Positions 15,264 through 24,486 of a DNA stretch of 64,000 nucleotides are shown piece by piece. The stretch's first letter is position 1, and each line of letters starts with the position of its first letter. Location of the stretch: contig NZ_QEES01000002.1 of the NCBI RefSeq assembly GCF_003115775.1, positions 620,001 through 684,000 on the forward strand, read 5' to 3'. The stretch is from Cellulomonas sp. WB94. GTDB taxonomy: Bacteria > Actinomycetota > Actinomycetes > Actinomycetales > Cellulomonadaceae. Made by a program: the position numbers and the translations under genes. A model generated the notes under the pieces. That model made no database searches, was not told the origin of the DNA, and was given only the letters and a program-made list of their open reading frames with translations.

Positions 15264-18200
15264 TCAGGGCCTGTGCACCCGGACCGTCAGCACGGAGCTG
15301 CTCGTCGTGCCCGCGGCGTTCGCGAGCTCGGCGCGGTACGTGTGCTTGCCCACCGACCGACCCGTGACCGTCGTCGAGGCCGACTGCGGGCCGAGGCCCG
15401 CGCTCGCGGACATCGCCTGGGTGTCGATCAGGACGCCGTCCTCGTAGAGCCGGTACGTCGTGGCGGGAGTTCCCCACCACTTCACGGCGGTCACCGTGTA
15501 CGTGCCGTTGCCGTCCCAGTTGTCGGAGAACAGGTGCGGCTTGCCGGGGCTGGCATCGGTGACCTTCACCGTGACCGAGGTGGTCGCCGTCGTGCCCTTG
15601 AGGTTCGACAGCTCGCCGGTGTACACGTACGTGCCGTTGACCCGGCCCGTCAGGTGCACCTCGACGTGCTGCGCGTTCGGCGTGCCGTCCACGAGGGACT
15701 CGGTGTGGATCAGCACGCCGTTCTCGTAGAGCGTGAACGTCGTGCCGTTCTGACCCCGGCGCAGATCCGCCGAGATCGTGTAGTCACCGTCGTGCAGACC
15801 GCGGGGCCAGCCGTTGTCGCTGGTCAGGACGGCCCGCCCGGGTGCCTTCGGCGGGATCGGGACTCCGGGGGCCACGGTCACGGGGATCGTGACCGTCGTG
15901 CCCGAGGGGGCGGCGACCAGGCGCAGCGTCGCTGCCCCGACGACGTCCCGGGGGACGACGACGGACACCTGGGCGGCACCTGCCGTCACCGGCACCTGCA
16001 CCGGCGCTGCGGCGCTCCCGACCCAGGAGGCCGTGAGCGTCGTGTTGGCGGGGCTGCCGAGCGACGTCAGGTCCAGCTTGGCGACCCCGAACGCGAGGGT
16101 GTCGTCCTGCGTCGCTGCGCTCGGCAGGCCGGTGACCTGCACGGCGTGCCGGGCGAAGCTCGGCGACACCGGCTGGTTGGCCGTCAGGTAGGCGATCCAC
16201 GCGTCCCGGTCCACGAGGCCCGAGTCACGCACGTCGGTCGCCGACGTGAAGATCCGGAAGTTGTCGCCGCCCGTCGCGAGGAAGTTGAACGTGCCGACCC
16301 GGTAGGACGCCGTCGGGTCGAGCGCTGCCCCGTTGATCGTCACCGAGGTGATGCGGCTGCCTGCGGCGAGCGACGCGTCGTAGGTGTACGACACGTTGTC
16401 CGACAGGCCGAGCTGCAGGTAGGGCCGCGACGGCACGGTGCCGTCGGGGTTGGTCTGCCACTGCTGCTCGAGCATCGTCTTGAACTGCGCTCCCGTGAGC
16501 GAGACCGTCCACAGGTTGTTGAGGAACGGCAGGACCGCGTTCGCCTGGGCGTACGTGATCTGGCCGTCCAGCGCCGGACCGGCGGGGCTGTAGGACGACT
16601 GCTTCGCGAACAGGTCGCTCCGCAGGCCGCCCGGGTTGACGACGCCGATCTGGGCGCCGCCGCGCAGCGGGTCGCTGAGCGAGGCGCGCAGCGAGTTCGC
16701 AACGAGGTTGCCCAAGGTCGACTCCGACGCGCGGTCGTCGCGCGAGGTGCCGATGTAGGCCGTCGTGATGTCGGCCGTGAGCGAGCCCACGACCTTGTTG
16801 CCCTCGACCGCTGCGCTGGCGATCGCCGCGTCGACGATCGTCTTGACGGCTGCGGCCCGCGGGTACGTCGCGACCAGCGTGGCGGCCGGCGTCGTCGTGC
16901 GGGCCACGTTCGTCGCCTTGTATGCGATGACGTCGTCCGTGGCGTTGTCGATCGTCAGTGTGATCTCACCGACGAACGCCCCGTAGGAGCCCGTCTGCAG
17001 GATCGGCCGGGTGGCGGTCGTCGATCCGGGGACCGGTGCGTCCCACGCGTACACCTTGTGGGTGTGGCCCGTGAAGATCGCGTCGACCTTGGCATCGGTC
17101 TGCGTGACGATCTTTGCGAACGCGCCGCCGGCGGCTATCTCCTGCTCGAGCGTCGCCCCGTCGGGAGTGCCGGCACCGGCACCCTCGTGGTACTCGGCCA
17201 CGAACACGTCGGCCTCGCCGTTGGCCTCGTTGCCGTCGCTCAGCTGAGCGACGACGCGGTTGACGGCGTCGACCGGGTCACCGAAGTCGAGCCCCGAGAT
17301 GCCCGTGGGTGTCACGAGCGCCGGGGCCTCCTGGGTGACGGCCCCGATGACGGCCAGGCGCTTGCCTGCCACGTCGAGGACCTTGTACTCGGGCAGCGCG
17401 GGGGTCGTGGTGCCCTTGAGGTAGACGTTCGCCCCGAGGTAGGCCCAGGTCGCGTTCGTCCCGCCCGCGATGACCCGGTCCGTGAGGTCGGCGAAACCGC
17501 CGTCGAGCTCGTGGTTGCCGACCGCCGACGCCTTCAGACCGAGTGCGTTGAGCACGTCGATCGTGGGCTGGTCCTTGGCGACCGACGACGCGAACAGGGT
17601 GGCGCCGATGTTGTCGCCCGCCGAGAGCAGGACCGTGTTGCCCTCACCCTTGGCCGCGCGCTCCTGCTCGATCGTCCCGGCGAAGTTGACGGTGTTGGCG
17701 TCGATCCGGCCGTGGAAGTCGTTGATGTTCAGCAGGGTCACGTCGGTCGTCGGGGGTGCGAGGTTGGCCTTGAGGCCGAGGATGACCGGGTCGTGGTCCG
17801 AGGACGCGAACGGGTCAGACGCGTAGAACAGCGTGCCGTGGTAGTTGTACCGGCTGTACTCGAGGGCGATCGACTCCGGGGAGTTGATCGACCAGATGGT
17901 CGAGCCCGTCGAGCGCGCCATCATCGCGTCGTTCACGAGCACGTGGTCCAGCGAGCCCGACAGCCCCGAGAAGCTGTACGAGTACTCCCCCGTCGCGAAG
18001 TGCGAGGTGGCGTCGGTGTAGCCCGCCGAGTACAGCACCTGCAGCGGGTCCTCCTGGGTGTAGGAGTTGAAGTCGCCGAGCAGCGCGGCTGCCGTCACCG
18101 GGGTCGTCGTGTACGACGCCAGCACGGTCGGGACCCACGCCGCGAGCGCGGTGGCCTGCGCGACGCGGGACGCGTTGGACGCGCCCTGGCCGTCGCCGGA

Positions 18201-20291
18201 GTCCACGTCGCCCGGCAGGGGACCACCCGAGCCCTTCGACTTGAGGTGGTTGACGGCGACGAAGAACGGCTCGCCGCCTCCGGCCGGGGTGAAGGCTTGG
18301 CCGATCGGCTCACGCGCGTTCGCGAACGCCTGACCGTCGGCGCTCGCGGTTCCCAGCGCGTGGGAGTCGCCGAGCCGCGTGACGGCCGTCGTGCGGTAGA
18401 TGAGCGCGTTGGTGATCGCGTCCTGGAGGTTGACGGCCGGGAGCTCCGTCGAGGAGGGCACGAACGCCCAGTGCGCGGCCGGGTCGGCCGCGTTGAGCGC
18501 GCCGACGAGCGTGCTCACCGCGGTGTCGACCGGGTCGCCGAGCGCCACCGAGTTCTCGATCTCCATGAGGCCGACGACGTCGGCGTCGAGCGAGTTGATC
18601 GCGGCGACGATCTTGGCCTGCTGACGCGCGAGGTTCGCCGCGTCCCAGGCGCCGCGCGGGCCGGTGCCCGGGCAGGTGTTGACGGTGATCGGGTTGCCGG
18701 CACGGTCGTTGTACGAGGTGCAACCGGCGACGGCCACACCGAGCGTCGTGAAGTAGTTGAGCACGTTGAACGACGAGACCCGCAGGTCGGCGCCCGCGAG
18801 GGCAGCCGTGTCGGGGGCGTCGGTGCGGGTGTTCTTGAACTGCGTGCGCTCCGCGAGCGGCGTGGCGTCCGTGACCCGCGTCGTGGGGTTGAGCTTCCAG
18901 GCGGAGTTGCGGTAGTCGACGATCAGCGGCTGGGTGAACTGCACCTGCGCGCCGACGCGGACGGGGTTCGTCAGCGAGACGTACGGGGGCGTCAGGCCCG
19001 AGTTGGCCGAGTTGAGGAAGTTCGTCGTGGCGCCGTCGTCGAGCACGACCTTGCGCGCGGCGTTGTCGTTCGTGGCAGCCGTGGCCTCGGCCGAGCCGGG
19101 CCGGCCGACCTCTGTCGGCTGGAGCAGCGGCGTCGTGCCGAACGCGAGGCCGACCTCGCCGTACTGGTTCGTCGAGTAGGTGTTCGTCACGGTGTAGGCA
19201 CCCGTAGGGGCGAACAGCATCGACTCGAGGGGCTCACGGGCGGCGTCCGTCGCGGGCCACGCGGCGACCGCGGGGGTCACCGGGGCGACCGTCTCAGCGC
19301 TGACCTCGACGGTGGTCGCCGTCAGCTCGGTGAGCCCGCTGAACTCGCTCACCGCGCCGGTGACGAGCACGTACTGGCCGATCTGCGCGGTCACGCCTGC
19401 CTGCTGGTACACGAAGATCGCGTCGGAGGCGGTGTGCGTGGCATCGATCGTGCCGCCCGTGCCGGGCGTCTGGATGACGAAGCCTGCGATGCCACCCGTC
19501 GGGTAGGTCGCGGTCACGACGCCGGCCGTGGTGACGGTCTGCCCGACGAGCGGGCTCGTCGCGCCCGTGCCCTGGATCTCGGTGATCGGCACGACGGCCG
19601 CGGGCGTCGTGGGCGTCGGGGTCGGCGTCGGGGTCGGCGTCGGCTCGCCCGTCGTCGCGGCGGTCGGGGTCGGGGCTCCGGCACGGAAGTCGGCCGCGTT
19701 GTCCGCCGAGTTCACGTAGCCGGTGCGGGAGATCGAGGTGGTCGCGCTCGGCGCGGGGGCCGCGGCCGTGCCGGCGAACGCGGCTCCGGTCCCGAAGCCG
19801 ACGAGGTCGACGACGGCGGTGTCACTCGCGCAGGCGGTCGTGATGCAGCTCAGCTTCGTGGTCGACGAGACGAGGGCGACGTTGCCGTTCGCCGCGGCCA
19901 GGTTGACGACTGCGTTGCTCAGGTCGGGGGTCGGGAGGTTCGAGACCGTCGAGGTGCCCGTCTGCGAGGCGGCCTGGACGAGGTAGGTGCTGTGCGCAGG
20001 GATCGAGCCGACGAGCGGGATGAGCCCGCTCCAGCTGGTCCCGGCGGCCGACGCGTACTGCAGCGACCACGTCGACACGTCGAGCGCGGTGTCGGCGCCG
20101 TTGTAGAGCTCGATGAAGTCATGGGTCAGCACTGACCCGGAGTTGCCGCCACCGCCGTAGATCTCGTTGATGACGACCGTGGAGGTCGGTGAGACGGCGG
20201 CGAAGCCGGGCGTGATCCCGGGGACGGCGAGCGCGGCAGCTGCCGCGACCGCGACGGTCGACCGTCGCAGCCATGGGTGGTTCAGGAGCAT
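15264..20291 (-). CDS. Secreted ExeM/NucH-type nuclease fused to a 5'-nucleotidase
   Basis: A 1675-residue exoenzyme. A signal peptide (MLLNHPWLRRSTVAVAAAAA...GFA) is followed by a lamin-tail domain (about 37-150; VVINEIYGGGGNSGS), a PT-repeat linker, an OB-fold-like domain (about 235-330), and an ExeM/NucH nuclease (about 500-850; FNVLNYFTTLG, LMEIENS, LLGDFNSYTQEDPL, SSDHDPVILG). Next comes a UshA-type 5'-nucleotidase (about 850-1360; LLNINDFHGR, LLSAGDNIGA, AVGNHELDGG, FTGHTHKVYAW, then LATGGDNFRIF). Two ~85-residue Ig-like repeats (about 1490-1675) end the chain. No LPXTG anchor is seen, so it is probably released. It would cut extracellular DNA and free phosphate from nucleotides. ATG 20291 has GGAGG upstream and precedes the signal peptide. 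A PHO box lies 140 bases upstream. Confidence 0.9.
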   Translation of the reverse strand: MLLNHPWLRRSTVAVAAAAALAVPGITPGFAAVSPTSTVVINEIYGGGGNSGSVLTHDFIELYNGADTALDVSTWSLQYASAAGTSWSGLIPLVGSIPAHSTYLVQAASQTGTSTVSNLPTPDLSNAVVNLAAANGNVALVSSTTKLSCITTACASDTAVVDLVGFGTGAAFAGTAAAPAPSATTSISRTGYVNSADNAADFRAGAPTPTAATTGEPTPTPTPTPTPTTPAAVVPITEIQGTGATSPLVGQTVTTAGVVTATYPTGGIAGFVIQTPGTGGTIDATHTASDAIFVYQQAGVTAQIGQYVLVTGAVSEFSGLTELTATTVEVSAETVAPVTPAVAAWPATDAAREPLESMLFAPTGAYTVTNTYSTNQYGEVGLAFGTTPLLQPTEVGRPGSAEATAATNDNAARKVVLDDGATTNFLNSANSGLTPPYVSLTNPVRVGAQVQFTQPLIVDYRNSAWKLNPTTRVTDATPLAERTQFKNTRTDAPDTAALAGADLRVSSFNVLNYFTTLGVAVAGCTSYNDRAGNPITVNTCPGTGPRGAWDAANLARQQAKIVAAINSLDADVVGLMEIENSVALGDPVDTAVSTLVGALNAADPAAHWAFVPSSTELPAVNLQDAITNALIYRTTAVTRLGDSHALGTASADGQAFANAREPIGQAFTPAGGGEPFFVAVNHLKSKGSGGPLPGDVDSGDGQGASNASRVAQATALAAWVPTVLASYTTTPVTAAALLGDFNSYTQEDPLQVLYSAGYTDATSHFATGEYSYSFSGLSGSLDHVLVNDAMMARSTGSTIWSINSPESIALEYSRYNYHGTLFYASDPFASSDHDPVILGLKANLAPPTTDVTLLNINDFHGRIDANTVNFAGTIEQERAAKGEGNTVLLSAGDNIGATLFASSVAKDQPTIDVLNALGLKASAVGNHELDGGFADLTDRVIAGGTNATWAYLGANVYLKGTTTPALPEYKVLDVAGKRLAVIGAVTQEAPALVTPTGISGLDFGDPVDAVNRVVAQLSDGNEANGEADVFVAEYHEGAGAGTPDGATLEQEIAAGGAFAKIVTQTDAKVDAIFTGHTHKVYAWDAPVPGSTTATRPILQTGSYGAFVGEITLTIDNATDDVIAYKATNVARTTTPAATLVATYPRAAAVKTIVDAAIASAAVEGNKVVGSLTADITTAYIGTSRDDRASESTLGNLVANSLRASLSDPLRGGAQIGVVNPGGLRSDLFAKQSSYSPAGPALDGQITYAQANAVLPFLNNLWTVSLTGAQFKTMLEQQWQTNPDGTVPSRPYLQLGLSDNVSYTYDASLAAGSRITSVTINGAALDPTASYRVGTFNFLATGGDNFRIFTSATDVRDSGLVDRDAWIAYLTANQPVSPSFARHAVQVTGLPSAATQDDTLAFGVAKLDLTSLGSPANTTLTASWVGSAAAPVQVPVTAGAAQVSVVVPRDVVGAATLRLVAAPSGTTVTIPVTVAPGVPIPPKAPGRAVLTSDNGWPRGLHDGDYTISADLRRGQNGTTFTLYENGVLIHTESLVDGTPNAQHVEVHLTGRVNGTYVYTGELSNLKGTTATTSVTVKVTDASPGKPHLFSDNWDGNGTYTVTAVKWWGTPATTYRLYEDGVLIDTQAMSASAGLGPQSASTTVTGRSVGKHTYRAELANAAGTTSSSVLTVRVHRP

Positions 20292-20430
20292 GCGGTGATC
20301 CCCTCCGAGCGCGGGCAGAGCCCGCGGCGTGTCCGAGCGCACGGTCCGGGTATGGACGGTGTGCAGGCACCGGCAACGTTCCCCAGCCGGTAGGCCAGGT
20401 GTACGCAACCCCTATGTCGCAGATGTGCGA

Positions 20431-20452
20431 AGCCGGTGAACCCTGTGTGAAC
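20431..20452 (-). promoter_or_regulatory. PHO box (PhoP operator) upstream of the nuclease/nucleotidase gene
   Basis: Read on the gene's strand, two 11-base units follow directly: GTTCACACAGG then GTTCACCGGCT. The GTTCAC cores start exactly 11 bases apart. Two or more 11-base GTTCACC-like direct repeats are the known PhoP operator in actinobacteria. A CATAGG hexamer (20411-20416) downstream could be the -10. Confidence 0.75.
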
Positions 20453-20507
20453 ATCTCACATATCGGGCACTTCGGAGAAGGGGGACACCCGATCGGGTGT
20501 CCGGGCA

Positions 20508-21392
20508 TCAGGCGTCGAGCGCACGCTCCGCGGACTCGACGACGTTGTTGAGGAGCATCGCGCGCGTCATCGGACCGACCCCGCCGGGGTTCGGGGAGAT
20601 CCATGCGGCGACCTCGGCGACGCCCAGGTCCACGTCGCCCGCGACGCGTGTCGCGCCGGTCTCCGGGTCCGTCACTCGCGAGACACCCACGTCGACGACG
20701 ACGGCACCGGGCTTGACGATGTCGGCCGTGATGATCCCGGGGACGCCCGCCGCGGCGATGATGACGTCCGCGTGCCGGGTGTGCTCCGCCAGGTCGTCCG
20801 TGCCGGTGTGCGTCAGTGTGACCGTCGCGTTGACGGCTCGCCGCGTCAGCAGGAGCCCGATCGACCGCCCCACGGTCGTGCCGCGGCCGACCACGACGAC
20901 GTCGGCCCCCGCGAGCACGACGCCGTGCCGCTCGAGCAGCTCGATGATGCCGCGCGGCGTGCAGGGCAACGGCGAGGTGATCTCCTGGTTGACGCGCAGC
21001 ACGAGGCGACCCAGGTTCGTCGGGTGCAGGCCGTCGGCGTCCTTGTCGGGGTCGACGAGCTCGAGCACCCGGTTCGTGTCGATCCCCTGCGGGAGCGGCA
21101 GCTGCACGATGAAGCCGGTGCACTCCGGGTCGGCGTTGAGCCGCGCGACGGCGGCCTCGATGTCCTCCTGCGTCGCCGTGGCCGGCAGGTCCTCGCGGAT
21201 CGAGGCGATCCCGACCTCCGCGCAGTCCTTGTGCTTGCCGTTGACGTACCACCGGGAGCCGGGGTCGTCGCCGACGAGCAGCGTGCCGAGCCCGGGCGTG
21301 ACGCCCTTGGCCGCGAGCACGGCGACGCGGACGGTCAGCTCGGCCTTGATCGCGGCGGCGGTCGCCTTGCCGTCGAGCACCTGTGCAGTCAT
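20508..21392 (-). CDS. folD: Bifunctional methylenetetrahydrofolate dehydrogenase/cyclohydrolase
   Basis: A 294-residue cytoplasmic enzyme interconverting 5,10-methylene-THF, 5,10-methenyl-THF and 10-formyl-THF with NADP. Recognisable motifs: the catalytic Lys region [27 protein letters not shown], the [11 protein letters not shown] strand, the Rossmann segment [18 protein letters not shown] and the C-terminal [17 protein letters not shown] signature. ATG 21392 is preceded by AAGGAG at seven bases; an upstream in-frame ATG would swallow this site. It follows glyA by 85 bases on the same strand, forming a glyA-folD one-carbon operon under the ZTP riboswitch upstream of glyA. Length is normal. 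Confidence 0.95.
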   Translation of the reverse strand: MTAQVLDGKATAAAIKAELTVRVAVLAAKGVTPGLGTLLVGDDPGSRWYVNGKHKDCAEVGIASIREDLPATATQEDIEAAVARLNADPECTGFIVQLPLPQGIDTNRVLELVDPDKDADGLHPTNLGRLVLRVNQEITSPLPCTPRGIIELLERHGVVLAGADVVVVGRGTTVGRSIGLLLTRRAVNATVTLTHTGTDDLAEHTRHADVIIAAAGVPGIITADIVKPGAVVVDVGVSRVTDPETGATRVAGDVDLGVAEVAAWISPNPGGVGPMTRAMLLNNVVESAERALDA

Positions 21393-21477
21393 GTCTGTCT
21401 CCTTCAAGACGCGCCAACCTCGCCCCCGGCCGCTCCGTGAGCGGGACGGCCAGGGGCGAGGTTGCGGACGGGCGAGG

Positions 21478-22767
21478 TCAGTACTGCTGGAGGCCCTCGT
21501 ACAGCGGGTGCGCCTCGGCCAGCTTGGCGGCGCGGGCGCGCAGCGCGTCGAGGTCGGCCGACGCGCCGTTGACGAGGGCCGTGGCGATGATGTCCGCGAC
21601 CTCCGTGAACTCGGCGTCCCCGAAGCCGCGGGTCGCCAGCGCGGGCGTGCCGATCCGCAGGCCCGACGTGACGCGCGGAGGGCGCGGGTCGAACGGCACC
21701 GCGTTGCGGTTCACCGTGATGCCGACACGGTGCAGGAGATCCTCGGCCTGCTGGCCGTCGAGGTCCGAGTGCCGCAGGTCGACGAGCACGAGGTGGACGT
21801 CCGTCCCGCCGGTCAGGACGGACACGCCTGCTGCGGCCACATCGGACGCCAGGAGGCGGTCGGCGAGGATCCGTGCACCGGCGAGGGTGCGCTCCTGCCG
21901 CTCACGGAACTCCGCAGAGCCGGCGATCTTGAACGACACGGCCTTCGCGGCGATGACGTGCATGAGCGGGCCGCCCTGCTGGCCCGGGAACACCGCGGAG
22001 TCGATCTTCTTGGCGAACTCCTCGCGGCTGAGGATGAAGCCCGAGCGAGGGCCGCCGAGCGTCTTGTGGGCGGTCGAGGACACCACGTCGGCGTGCGGCA
22101 CGGGGCTCGGGTGCAGCCCTGCGGCGACCAGGCCGGCGAAGTGGGCCATGTCGACCCAGAGCTTCGCGCCGACCTCGTCCGCGATCGAGCGGAACGCGGC
22201 GAAGTCGAGCTGGCGCGGGTACGCGGACCAGCCGCCGATGATGACGTCGGGACGCTGCGCGAGCGCGGCCTCGCGGACCTTGTCCATGTCGACGAGGAAC
22301 GTCTCCGGGTCGACCCCGTACGCGCCGACCTCGTAGAGCTTGCCCGAGAAGTTGATCTTCATGCCGTGCGTCAGGTGGCCGCCGTGCGCGAGCTCGAGGC
22401 CGAGGATCTTGTCGCCCGCGTTGATCAGCGCATGCAGGACGGCGGCGTTCGCGGTCGCGCCCGAGTGCGGCTGGACGTTCGCGTGGTCGGCGCCGAACAG
22501 CGCCTTGGCGCGGGTGATCGCCAGGGTCTCGGCGATGTCGACCTGCTCGCAGCCGCCGTAGTACCGCTTGCCGGGGTAGCCCTCGGCGTACTTGTTCGTC
22601 AGGACGGAGCCCTGCGCCTGGAGGACGGCGCGCGGGACGAAGTTCTCGCTCGCGATCATCTCGAGGGTGCTCTGCTGGCGGGCCAGCTCACCGTCGAGCA
22701 CCGCGGCGATCTCAGGGTCGACCACGGACAGGGACTGGTCCAGCAACGGGGACTGATCGGCGCTCAT
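21478..22767 (-). CDS. glyA: Serine hydroxymethyltransferase
   Basis: A 429-residue PLP enzyme converting serine plus THF to glycine plus 5,10-methylene-THF. The PLP lysine lies in [15 protein letters not shown] (about residue 230), with the family segments [23 protein letters not shown] and [13 protein letters not shown] intact. ATG 22767 has GAGGAG six bases upstream. The 5' leader of about 150 bases contains a ZTP riboswitch. glyA and the following folD supply one-carbon units for purine and thymidylate synthesis. Length is normal for bacterial GlyA. Confidence 0.96.
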   Translation of the reverse strand: MSADQSPLLDQSLSVVDPEIAAVLDGELARQQSTLEMIASENFVPRAVLQAQGSVLTNKYAEGYPGKRYYGGCEQVDIAETLAITRAKALFGADHANVQPHSGATANAAVLHALINAGDKILGLELAHGGHLTHGMKINFSGKLYEVGAYGVDPETFLVDMDKVREAALAQRPDVIIGGWSAYPRQLDFAAFRSIADEVGAKLWVDMAHFAGLVAAGLHPSPVPHADVVSSTAHKTLGGPRSGFILSREEFAKKIDSAVFPGQQGGPLMHVIAAKAVSFKIAGSAEFRERQERTLAGARILADRLLASDVAAAGVSVLTGGTDVHLVLVDLRHSDLDGQQAEDLLHRVGITVNRNAVPFDPRPPRVTSGLRIGTPALATRGFGDAEFTEVADIIATALVNGASADLDALRARAAKLAEAHPLYEGLQQY

Positions 22768-22840
22768 GTGTCTCCTCGGCAGTCAGCGGGTGTGCGCGGC
22801 CCGGCACACGGATGGGCACGCACACAGAGGTGTGGTGACC

Positions 22841-22922
22841 GGGGGCCCAGGCGTCCGACCCGTAGTCTGCTGCTGCGTCGCTCCCCGGTGGTAGTCCACC
22901 CGTTGCGCCAGTTGCGACGGGC
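22841..22922 (-). ncRNA. ZTP (pfl) riboswitch controlling glyA-folD
   Basis: On the minus strand the leader shows the conserved pfl core in order: TCGCAACTGGCG, a hairpin GGTGGA-CTA-CCACC, CCGGGGAGCGA, a variable loop, and then ACGCCTGGGC (22845-22852 is its GCCTGGGC). This arrangement is the ZTP aptamer, which senses the purine intermediate ZMP/ZTP that builds up when 10-formyl-THF is short. Downstream, a CACACCTCTGTG hairpin carries CCUC, which could pair with the GAGGAG ribosome-binding site of glyA; that switching mechanism is inferred. Confidence 0.88.
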
Positions 22923-22961
22923 ACAGCCTACCAATGCCTGCCCGTGCCGCGGTGCGGGTGG

Positions 22962-23453
22962 TCAGATCGTCGCGTCGTGCCCGAGGATCTTGCGCAGGTA
23001 GGCGTACGTGAGGTCGCCGGCGGTCTGGTCGCGCTGGTGCTCGTACCCGTGCTTCGCGTACAGCGCGAGGTTCTGCACCGAGTCGCGGCCCGTGAAGACC
23101 CACACCTCGGAGGTGTCGTCGGGCAGGAGCGGCAGGATCGCGAGCAGGAGCTGTGTGCCGACGCCCTTGCCTTGCAGGTCGGGGGCGACCGCGAGGCGGC
23201 CGAGCGTGGCCTTCGTGCCCTCGAGCAGCACCCGGATCGACCCGACGAGCCGGTGGCCGTCCCACGCGCCGAGCGTGATGACGTGCGGGTCCGCGAGGTC
23301 CGCGCGCAGCTCCTCGAGGGTCTGCGTCAGCGGCGGGATGTTGGGGTCGCCGTAGATCTGCGCCTCGCTGACGAACGCCGCACGGCGCACCGTGAGCAGC
23401 TCGCCTGCATCGGCGTCGGTCACGGTCCGGATCTGCACCTCGGGCTCGCTCAT
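22962..23453 (-). CDS. GNAT-family N-acetyltransferase
   Basis: A 163-residue single-domain GNAT protein. The acetyl-CoA pyrophosphate-binding motif A is APDLQGKGVGTQLL (about residues 90-103), and the beta-4 strand TLGRLAVAPD and the late NLALYAKHGYEHQR region fit the fold. The acceptor substrate cannot be told from sequence. ATG 23453 was chosen because GACGAT (23460-23465) ends six bases upstream, as in other leaderless starts nearby, and because the domain begins at once. It is divergent from purU and sits between purU and the glyA riboswitch, but a folate-linked role is not implied. Confidence 0.82.
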   Translation of the reverse strand: MSEPEVQIRTVTDADAGELLTVRRAAFVSEAQIYGDPNIPPLTQTLEELRADLADPHVITLGAWDGHRLVGSIRVLLEGTKATLGRLAVAPDLQGKGVGTQLLLAILPLLPDDTSEVWVFTGRDSVQNLALYAKHGYEHQRDQTAGDLTYAYLRKILGHDATI

Positions 23454-23459
23454 GGCCCC

Positions 23460-23465
23460 ATCGTC
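23460..23465 (-). promoter_or_regulatory. -10 element (GACGAT) for the leaderless GNAT gene
   Basis: GACGAT on the minus strand, six bases, then ATG 23453. It resembles the -10 elements of several other genes in the window. Confidence 0.45.
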
Positions 23466-23515
23466 GCACCACCTCCTCCCGACCCGTCGCACGACGCGCT
23501 CCCGCCCACCTCGGC

Positions 23516-23521
23516 TACCGT
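23516..23521 (+). promoter_or_regulatory. -10 element (TACCGT) deciding the purU start
   Basis: TACCGT is followed by eight bases and GTG 23530. There is no ribosome-binding site. The divergent GNAT -10 lies about 50 bases away. Confidence 0.5.
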
Positions 23522-23529
23522 GGGGCCTC

Positions 23530-24435
23530 GTGTCCTCCACTGTGCCTGTCAGGCCGGCCGGCCCGACCACGCCGCCGACCACCCCGTCCGCCGCGACTCA
23601 CTGGGTCCTGACGCTCTCGTGCCCCGACCGCCCGGGGATCGTGCACGCCGTCGCGGGGCTGCTCGCCGAGCACGGCGGCAACATCACGGAGTCGCAGCAG
23701 TTCGGGGACCCCCTCACCGGCCTGTTCTTCATGCGCGTGCAGGTCACCTCCACGGCGTCCCGCGCCGACCTGGAGCTGGCCCTCGCCGAGCTGGCCGCAC
23801 GGTTCGCCATGACGTGGACGCTCGACGTCGCGGGACGTCCGATCCGCACGCTGATCCTCGGCTCGACCGCCGCGCACTGCCTCAACGACCTCGCGTTCCG
23901 CCAGCGCTCCGAGAACCTGCCGATCGAGATCGTCGCTGTCGTCTCCAACCACACGGTGCTCGCGGACCTGGCCCGGTTCTACGACATCCCGTTCCACCAC
24001 ATCCCCGTGACCGCGGCCACGAAGGCCGCGGCCGAGGCCCAGCTGCTCGCGCTCGTCGAGGAGCTCGACGTCGAGCTCGTCGTCCTCGCGCGCTACATGC
24101 AGATCCTCTCGGACGACCTGTGCCGCGCCCTGGCCGGCCGGATCATCAACATCCACCACTCGTTCCTGCCGTCGTTCAAGGGGGCGCGCCCGTACGCGCA
24201 GGCCCACGACCGCGGGGTCAAGCTCATCGGGGCGACCGCGCACTACGTGACGGGCGACCTCGACGAGGGGCCGATCATCGAGCAGGACGTCGAGCGCGTC
24301 GACCACACGCGCGGGGTCGAGGACCTCGTCGCCCTCGGCCAGGACGTCGAGCGCCGCGCGCTGGCGAAGGCCGTCCGCTGGCACGCCGAGCACCGCGTGC
24401 TGCTCGACGGGCACCGCACCGTCGTCTTCCGCTGA
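23530..24435 (+). CDS. purU: Formyltetrahydrofolate deformylase
   Basis: A 301-residue enzyme hydrolysing 10-formyl-THF to formate and THF. It balances the one-carbon pool and can feed formate to PurT-type purine synthesis. The N-terminal ACT domain (about 25-100; LTLSCPDRPGIVHAVAGLLAEHGGNI) is followed by the formyltransferase fold with VVSNHT, LARYMQILS, INIHHSFLPSFKGARPY and GATAHYVTGDLDEGPIIEQDV, which hold the active-site Asn/His/Asp. The start is GTG 23530, after a leaderless-type -10; the first ~24 residues are a Pro/Thr-rich extension. It lies next to the riboswitch-controlled glyA-folD operon, making a folate neighbourhood. Confidence 0.93.
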   Translation: MSSTVPVRPAGPTTPPTTPSAATHWVLTLSCPDRPGIVHAVAGLLAEHGGNITESQQFGDPLTGLFFMRVQVTSTASRADLELALAELAARFAMTWTLDVAGRPIRTLILGSTAAHCLNDLAFRQRSENLPIEIVAVVSNHTVLADLARFYDIPFHHIPVTAATKAAAEAQLLALVEELDVELVVLARYMQILSDDLCRALAGRIINIHHSFLPSFKGARPYAQAHDRGVKLIGATAHYVTGDLDEGPIIEQDVERVDHTRGVEDLVALGQDVERRALAKAVRWHAEHRVLLDGHRTVVFR

Positions 24436-24486
24436 CCTGATCTGACGGGCCACTGGGCCGGCCTGTCAGCGGGCCGGCAGACGCAC

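Noticed and set aside
14922-20135. A very long open frame on the plus strand opposite the secreted nuclease gene
   Set aside because: It is the mirror of a real gene. With G/C-rich third codon positions, one antisense frame rarely meets a stop; the translation is Arg/Val/Gly-rich with no domains and no start signal.
20446-20460. TGTGA-N5-TCACA, resembling a CRP/GlxR site
   Set aside because: The spacing is five rather than six bases and it overlaps the better explained PHO box by chance of the GTGAAC core.
24441-24470. GGCC-ACTG-GGCC and a broken CTGAC/GTCAG repeat between purU and the sugar permease gene
   Set aside because: The stem is short and asymmetric; it may help terminate both converging genes but is too weak to list as a feature.
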